Program-made: the position numbers and the translations under genes
The notes under the pieces: generated by a model
Told to the model about the DNA's origin: nothing
Seen by the model: the letters and a program-made list of their open reading frames with translations, nothing else
Database searches by the model: none
Part shown: piece by piece, positions 44,886-49,267 of the stretch
How the letters are laid out: the number at the start of each line of letters is the position of its first letter
How positions within the stretch are numbered: the stretch's first letter is position 1
Assembly (NCBI GenBank): GCA_946534895.1
Contig: CAMNDE010000017.1
Span: 1-49,267 of the forward strand
DNA: 49,267 nucleotides
Reading direction: 5' to 3'
Origin: UBA2943 sp946534895
GTDB lineage: Bacteria > Bacillota > Clostridia > Christensenellales > Aristaeellaceae

Positions 44886-47800
44886 ATGAGCAGAAAGAAC
44901 ACGCGTCCCGCTGAAGAAGAAACACCCAGATGGGACGAGAACGGATACGAAATTCCGGGTTCCATCGTCATGAACCGGGAACTGAAGAACATTCGCAGAC
45001 GGCGTCGCAGCCGCTGGATTGTCTTTCTTCTTGTTTTCCTGCTTCTTGCCGGCGGCGGGTTCTATTATTACAGGAAGACTTCCCTTGTGCCCGGCAATTC
45101 CTATCAGGAAGCCATGGCCCTGCTGGAAAAAGGCCAGTACGCCCAGGCGGCGGATATGTTCGAAACCCTCGGCGACTGGAGTGACAGTCCGAAGCAGGTG
45201 CGCCTTGCGCGCTATGCCCAGGGTGAACAGCTCCTGGAAGAGGGCCGGAACAAGGAAGCCGAGAGCGTCTTCCGCTCCATCATTCCCTGGCCCGGCGCTT
45301 CCGACATGGCTGACGAGGCTGTGTACCGCCAGGGCGTGGAGGCACAGAATGCCGGAGACCCTGACGCGGCCCTCGCCCTGTTTGACAGAATTCCCAAGCA
45401 CGAAAAGGCCCGGGATGCAGCCGGAAGCATCCGGTACACCCAGGCCGAACAGCTTCTGTCTGAAGGCCGTGAGGAGGAAGCCGCCGAGGTTTTCAGCGCA
45501 GCTTCCTATTATAAGGATGCGCTTCAGCGCAGCGCGGAAATCTTCTACCGTCTGGGCATGCGCCTCCTCTCCCAGGGGAATTTCGAGGAAGCCGGAACCT
45601 ATATTGCCCGGGCCAGCGTCTGGGAAGGCACCGCCGATCAGCTCAGCTCCGACAGCTATGCAGAAGGCGAAAAGCTGCTCGCGGAGGGCAATTATGCTGC
45701 CGCCGCCGAAGCCTTCAGTCTCGCCGGCGAATGGGAGGATGCCAGCGCACGTCTTCCGGAAATCCGGTACCGCGCAGGTATTTCCTATATAAGTCAGGGC
45801 CTGTTCGAGGAAGCCGCCGAGGCGTTCAACAAGGCCGGCAACTATCAGGATGCGCCTACCCGGGTTCTCGAATCCTTCTATCTTTCCGGCCGCCGTGCCA
45901 TGCAGGAAGGCCGTCTGGATGACGCCCTGGCGGATTTCCGCCGTGCCGGCGAATACCCGGATGCCGATCATCAGCTGCGGCTGACCCGCTATCAGATGGC
46001 AGAGGCCGCGCTTGCCGAGCACAACTATGCGTCCGCCGTTTCCCTCTTCACCCAGTCCAACGTGAATGACTGGCAGGAGCGCGTATACGGCACGTATCTC
46101 CAGCAGGCAAAAGACGAAATGGCCGCCGGGAACCAGACAGCTGCTGAAAACGCGCTGAGCCAGGCCGGCGATTCGCCGGAAGCCCGTCAGCTCAGAAAGC
46201 AGTTTGCCTATCTCCATGCCCAGTCCGCCCTGGAGGAAGGCGACGATGAAGCTGCTGTGTCCTATCTTGAGCAGGCCGGGGATTATCAGGATGCCCAGGA
46301 GCTTGCCAAAGCCGCCTGGGGGCGTCTTGCCAACGCCTATATTTCATCCGGTGATACCTCTTCCGCGCTCATCGCATTCCAGAAAGCGGGCATGGACACC
46401 GAGGCCGCCCAGATCGCCCTTTCTCTTGCCCGCGCACAGGCGGACAGCGGAAATATCCAGGAAGCGCTGACCCTTCTGAAGAGTGCCGGAAACCAGCCTC
46501 AGGCACGGCTTCTGTCCCAGGAACTCTGGAATCAGACAGCCCGCCAGCAGCTCGAGGACGGCCAGCTTGCCGACGCTCTGAGCAGCGTCACCCAGGCCCT
46601 GAGCATCTCCGCCTCTTCCGTGGAAAACGCCAGAAGTCACCTGATTCTCTCCAGGATCTACCTGGCCAACGGCGATCCCCTTCTCGCTCTGAGCGAGCTT
46701 TCCCTGGCAGGCACCTCCGAGGAAGCGGACGATGTGCGCATCCACGCCTCCCTGCGTCTGGGACTTGACGCCCTGCAGGAAGGCGATCTCGAAACAGCCT
46801 ATGCCTATCTTCTCAGCGCTGAATCCCTGGATGAGGCGCATCCCGCGCTGGAATCCGCAAGCCTCCAGCTGGGACAGATGTATCTCGCCGGCGGAGAGTG
46901 GCAGAAAGCGCTGGATGCGCTTGCTCACGCTCCCGACAACGAACAGACGGCGTTTGCGCGCCAGGAAGCCCTTTTCCGTCTCGGCCGTGAAGCGATGGAC
47001 CAGGAGGACTACGAGCTGGCATATACCTGCCTCTCCCAGGTCTCCGATCGTCCCGAAGCAGCCGTTCTTCTGGAAAAGGCGGCACTGCCGGCAGCCCGTA
47101 TCCGTCTTGATGAAGGCCGCTACGGTGAAGCCCTGGAATGCCTTGAAAAAGCCGGAAGCAGCGAGGAAGTACAGGAAGTGCTTCAGGCCGCTTCCCTGGG
47201 TGAGGGTCTGCGGCTTGCGGAAAACCATGAATATGAAGCAGCTCTGCCGCTGCTGACGGCAGCCGGAACGAGCGGTGCAGGTGCCCGCGAGGAAGCTGCG
47301 CTGCATCTCGCCCGGCTCGCCGGCGAATCCGGTGACTGGCAGCAGGTGCTCGATCTGCTCGGCAGCTCGGCTTCCGAAGAAGCCGCCGGACTCCGGGAAC
47401 AAGCGTTCCTCGGACTTGCTGAGTCTGTGGTGAAAACCGATCCGGAAGCTTCCCTGAACTATCTGATGTCCGTCAGCGACGCAGAGAAAGCCGGCCGGAT
47501 CATGACCCAGGCACGTCTGAACCTAGCCATGAAAGCTTTCGATGAAGGCAAAGTCGAACTGGCTCAGTCCCACATGCAGACGCTCCAGGAACAGTCGTCC
47601 GACAGCGATGCTGTCCGGAAGGCATGGCTCGATCTGGGCCGGCATGCGGCCGAAAAGGACGCGGACTTCGCCGCTGTCTGCTTCAACCGGGCACTGCCTC
47701 TGGAAGAAGCCCAGGCCGAGCTCACCCACCTGAATCTCAGATCCGCGTACGCCTATTTCGACAGCGGTGACCTTCAGGCCGCGCTGGACGCAGTGGGTCA

Positions 47801-49007
47801 GGTGGACGAAACGGAAGAAACGCTTACGCTTCGCGACGAAATCCTGGTGCAGCTTGCCAATAAAGCTGCCGAAGCAGGGGATCAGGAAGGCGCCCTGGCC
47901 TGGCTGAACGATCTTTCCGATCTCTCCCGCCAGGCTTCCCTGACCGAACAGATTCTGGACCTGTTCGCCACCCCGACGCCGGTGCCCACCGCCACATTCA
48001 CGCCGGAACCTACCGCCGTGCCCACAGAAAAGCCTACGGATTCGCCGGTACCCACTTTCCAGCCGACACCCACCCCTGAGGCAACACTCACTCCCACCGC
48101 CGTGCCCACTGCAGTGCCCACAGATACGCCCGTTCCCACTGAAGTGCCCACTCCGGTGCCTACAGATACACCTGTTCCCACTGAAACGCCCACTCCGGCG
48201 CCCACGGCCACACCCGTTCCCACCGAAGCACCTACTCCGGCACCCACGGATACACCCGCTCCCACGGAAGCACCTACTCCGGCACCCACGGATACACCTG
48301 CTCCCACGGAAGCGCCTACTCCGGTGCCTACAGATACACCCGTTCCCACCGAAGTGCCCACTCCCGTGCCTACGGATATACCCGTTCCCACCGAAGTGCC
48401 CACTCCTGTGCCCACGGATACACCCGCTCCCACTGAGGCGCCGCATTCCCTGCAGAAGGGCAGCATCATCACCCTGGGTTCCTGGGAAGGCACTGCTCTG
48501 GAATGGGAAGTGCTCAGTCTGGATGGAAACCGGGCTTTCGTTCTCTGCCGTCAGGGTATTACCGGACATGTGTATCACACCAAGAACGTCTGGGTCACCT
48601 GGCAGAAATCCGAGCTGCGCTCCTGGCTGAACACCTATTTCCTGAACCACGCCTTCACTCAGGATGAGCAGGCCCTGATCCTGGAAACCACCGTAACCAA
48701 TCCGGCGCATCCCAGCTACCGCCTTGACGCCGAACCCGATACCCTGGACCGGATCTTCCTGCTCTCCATGGAGGAAGCACAGACTCTGTTGGATCCGCTG
48801 GACGGAGCTTCCTTCCCCTTCACTTCCAGCACAGTGCGCAAGCAGGACGGCAAGGCCCCCTGGTGGCTCCGCACCAAGGGAGAGCGCCAGAATCAGGCTG
48901 CCATTATCCGTGCCGACGGTGTGCCGGATATCTCCTATGTCAACAACAACCGCAATGTGGTAAGGCCCTGCATGGTCATTGACACGGATCTTCTTCCCAT
49001 GCAGTAA
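44886..49007 (+). CDS. Giant membrane-anchored TPR protein with C-terminal DUF6273 domain
   Basis: A 1373-residue protein, not assigned to a known pathway. It has a charged cytoplasmic N-terminus, one membrane helix (WIVFLLVFLLLAGGGFYYY, about 45-63), then an external array (about 65-1025). That array has about 25-30 TPR/Sel1-like helical repeats with a recurring pattern such as AEQLLSEGREEEAAEVFSAA and AGNYQDA. A Pro/Thr-rich linker (about 1028-1187) and a DUF6273 domain (about 1188-1373; KSELRSWLNTYFLNHAF, LLSMEEA, WWLRTKG, NVVRPCMVI) follow. The start ATG at 44886 has AGGAGG nine bases upstream; longer frames lack a site. Repeats of this sort bind proteins, so a sensor or scaffold in the wall is plausible. 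It is a single-gene unit with its own promoter and terminator, divergent from the ribosomal operon. Confidence 0.85.
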   Translation: MSRKNTRPAEEETPRWDENGYEIPGSIVMNRELKNIRRRRRSRWIVFLLVFLLLAGGGFYYYRKTSLVPGNSYQEAMALLEKGQYAQAADMFETLGDWSDSPKQVRLARYAQGEQLLEEGRNKEAESVFRSIIPWPGASDMADEAVYRQGVEAQNAGDPDAALALFDRIPKHEKARDAAGSIRYTQAEQLLSEGREEEAAEVFSAASYYKDALQRSAEIFYRLGMRLLSQGNFEEAGTYIARASVWEGTADQLSSDSYAEGEKLLAEGNYAAAAEAFSLAGEWEDASARLPEIRYRAGISYISQGLFEEAAEAFNKAGNYQDAPTRVLESFYLSGRRAMQEGRLDDALADFRRAGEYPDADHQLRLTRYQMAEAALAEHNYASAVSLFTQSNVNDWQERVYGTYLQQAKDEMAAGNQTAAENALSQAGDSPEARQLRKQFAYLHAQSALEEGDDEAAVSYLEQAGDYQDAQELAKAAWGRLANAYISSGDTSSALIAFQKAGMDTEAAQIALSLARAQADSGNIQEALTLLKSAGNQPQARLLSQELWNQTARQQLEDGQLADALSSVTQALSISASSVENARSHLILSRIYLANGDPLLALSELSLAGTSEEADDVRIHASLRLGLDALQEGDLETAYAYLLSAESLDEAHPALESASLQLGQMYLAGGEWQKALDALAHAPDNEQTAFARQEALFRLGREAMDQEDYELAYTCLSQVSDRPEAAVLLEKAALPAARIRLDEGRYGEALECLEKAGSSEEVQEVLQAASLGEGLRLAENHEYEAALPLLTAAGTSGAGAREEAALHLARLAGESGDWQQVLDLLGSSASEEAAGLREQAFLGLAESVVKTDPEASLNYLMSVSDAEKAGRIMTQARLNLAMKAFDEGKVELAQSHMQTLQEQSSDSDAVRKAWLDLGRHAAEKDADFAAVCFNRALPLEEAQAELTHLNLRSAYAYFDSGDLQAALDAVGQVDETEETLTLRDEILVQLANKAAEAGDQEGALAWLNDLSDLSRQASLTEQILDLFATPTPVPTATFTPEPTAVPTEKPTDSPVPTFQPTPTPEATLTPTAVPTAVPTDTPVPTEVPTPVPTDTPVPTETPTPAPTATPVPTEAPTPAPTDTPAPTEAPTPAPTDTPAPTEAPTPVPTDTPVPTEVPTPVPTDIPVPTEVPTPVPTDTPAPTEAPHSLQKGSIITLGSWEGTALEWEVLSLDGNRAFVLCRQGITGHVYHTKNVWVTWQKSELRSWLNTYFLNHAFTQDEQALILETTVTNPAHPSYRLDAEPDTLDRIFLLSMEEAQTLLDPLDGASFPFTSSTVRKQDGKAPWWLRTKGERQNQAAIIRADGVPDISYVNNNRNVVRPCMVIDTDLLPMQ
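48117..48446 (+). repeat. Tandem 42-bp coding repeats, Pro/Thr linker
   Basis: Seven full 42-bp units (48117-48410) and a partial eighth encode PTDTPVPTEVPTPV with changes at a few positions (V/A, D/A, T/I). A less regular stretch of the same composition runs from about 47970. Unit length is a multiple of three, so copy-number change keeps the frame. Confidence 0.9.
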
Positions 49008-49027
49008 GGAATTTGCCGCATACAGCA

Positions 49028-49066
49028 AGCGCCTTCAGGCCATGCCTGAAGGCGCTCTGTATTTTT
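49028..49066 (+). terminator. Terminator of the TPR-DUF6273 gene
   Basis: AGCGCCTTCAGGC and GCCTGAAGGCGCT form a perfect 13-bp stem around CAT, followed by CTGTATTTTT. The remaining 49067-49267 shows no supported feature. Confidence 0.9.
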
Positions 49067-49267
49067 ACTCACCTGGTTTGCATATCCGCTGCGGTTCCGG
49101 CCCGGTGAAAGCCGAAAAAAGGGCAAAAAAATAAGTAGCCGTAAATTCCGGAATTCAGACTTCCAGTTTCTACAGCTGCTTGCATTCAAGACATCGTCGG
49201 TCAGTCCATGTAAAGTGTTACGTGTTCGTTCGTTTCTACCCGACGTCTTGCCCCCAGCCCTTCTATG

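Noticed and set aside
48117..48446. Regular repeats considered as a CRISPR array
   Set aside because: Units are contiguous, in frame and coding, with no unique spacers and no cas genes.
47523..49028. Minus-strand frames rich in Gly/Arg/Cys or Gly/Val
   Set aside because: They are complements of the Pro/Thr repeat region; low-complexity shadows.
49067..49267. Possible 3' end of a minus-strand gene ending in a TDRRCLECKQL-like sequence
   Set aside because: Stops in the same frame lie close upstream, no start or ribosome site is seen, and only a handful of codons remain. No RNA family was recognised either.
1..49267. Search for tRNA, rRNA, insertion sequences, integrases or phage genes
   Set aside because: No cloverleaf or rRNA segment, transposase motif, attachment repeat or phage gene could be recognised by eye.

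Overview
The window reads as chromosome of a Gram-positive, clostridia-like anaerobe. Evidence: the S10-spc ribosomal gene order ends in secY-adk-map-KOW-infA-rpmJ; S14 is the zinc type; there are a class B sortase, a CotH-family kinase and an OhrR-type peroxide sensor; large secreted or anchored proteins carry Pro/Thr-rich (PTPxPTxxP) linkers; Shine-Dalgarno sites are strong and promoters are of the TTGACA-17-TATAAT type. No LPS or outer-membrane genes are seen. A more precise placement (for example near Christensenellales) would be a guess. No tRNA, rRNA, transposon, phage or CRISPR array was found.

Layout. (1) 1-7451, minus strand: an edge-truncated gene, then a cell-envelope cluster transcribed as sortase B, leucine-rich-repeat protein, CotH kinase with lamin-tail domains, DUF4956 membrane protein and VTC-type polyphosphate polymerase. 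(2) 7563-9017, minus: a redox operon of 2-Cys glutathione peroxidase, OhrR-like regulator and thioredoxin. Its promoter has a perfect inverted repeat filling the -35/-10 spacer. (3) 9106-13346, plus: a BspA-like LRR protein with a consensus cre box upstream, then an MsbA-like ABC exporter. (4) 13360-14461, minus: a DUF6273 protein and a small membrane protein. (5) 14630-21392, minus: an oligopeptide-type ABC importer (binding protein, two permeases, one fused double ATPase), with tandem hairpins between the binding protein and the permeases. (6) 21695-23982, plus: a metal efflux unit, a free-standing HMA protein plus a P1B ATPase, under an ArsR/SmtB-type operator. (7) 24114-28317: a cytosolic sulfatase, a phosphodiesterase, a fused RNase PH-RdgB protein, and PgsA in the opposite direction. 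(8) 28319-31477, minus: a large anchored PQQ-type beta-propeller protein. (9) 31585-44521, minus: 27 genes of the S10-spc cluster from rpsJ to rpmJ, with a terminator directly after rpmJ, so the usual rpsM-rpsK-rpsD-rpoA-rplQ block is absent. Phased A-tracts precede the rpsJ promoter. (10) 44766-49066, plus: a 1373-residue anchored TPR protein with a DUF6273 domain behind a 42-bp repeat-encoded linker.

The main theme of the accessory part is envelope biology: several proteins put repeats or sensor-like domains outside the membrane. The most interesting candidate system is the sortase-LRR-CotH-DUF4956-VTC cluster. It could join polyphosphate synthesis at the membrane to extracellular phosphorylation or coat/wall assembly; this is inference. 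Functional calls rest on motifs and family knowledge recalled without database searches.
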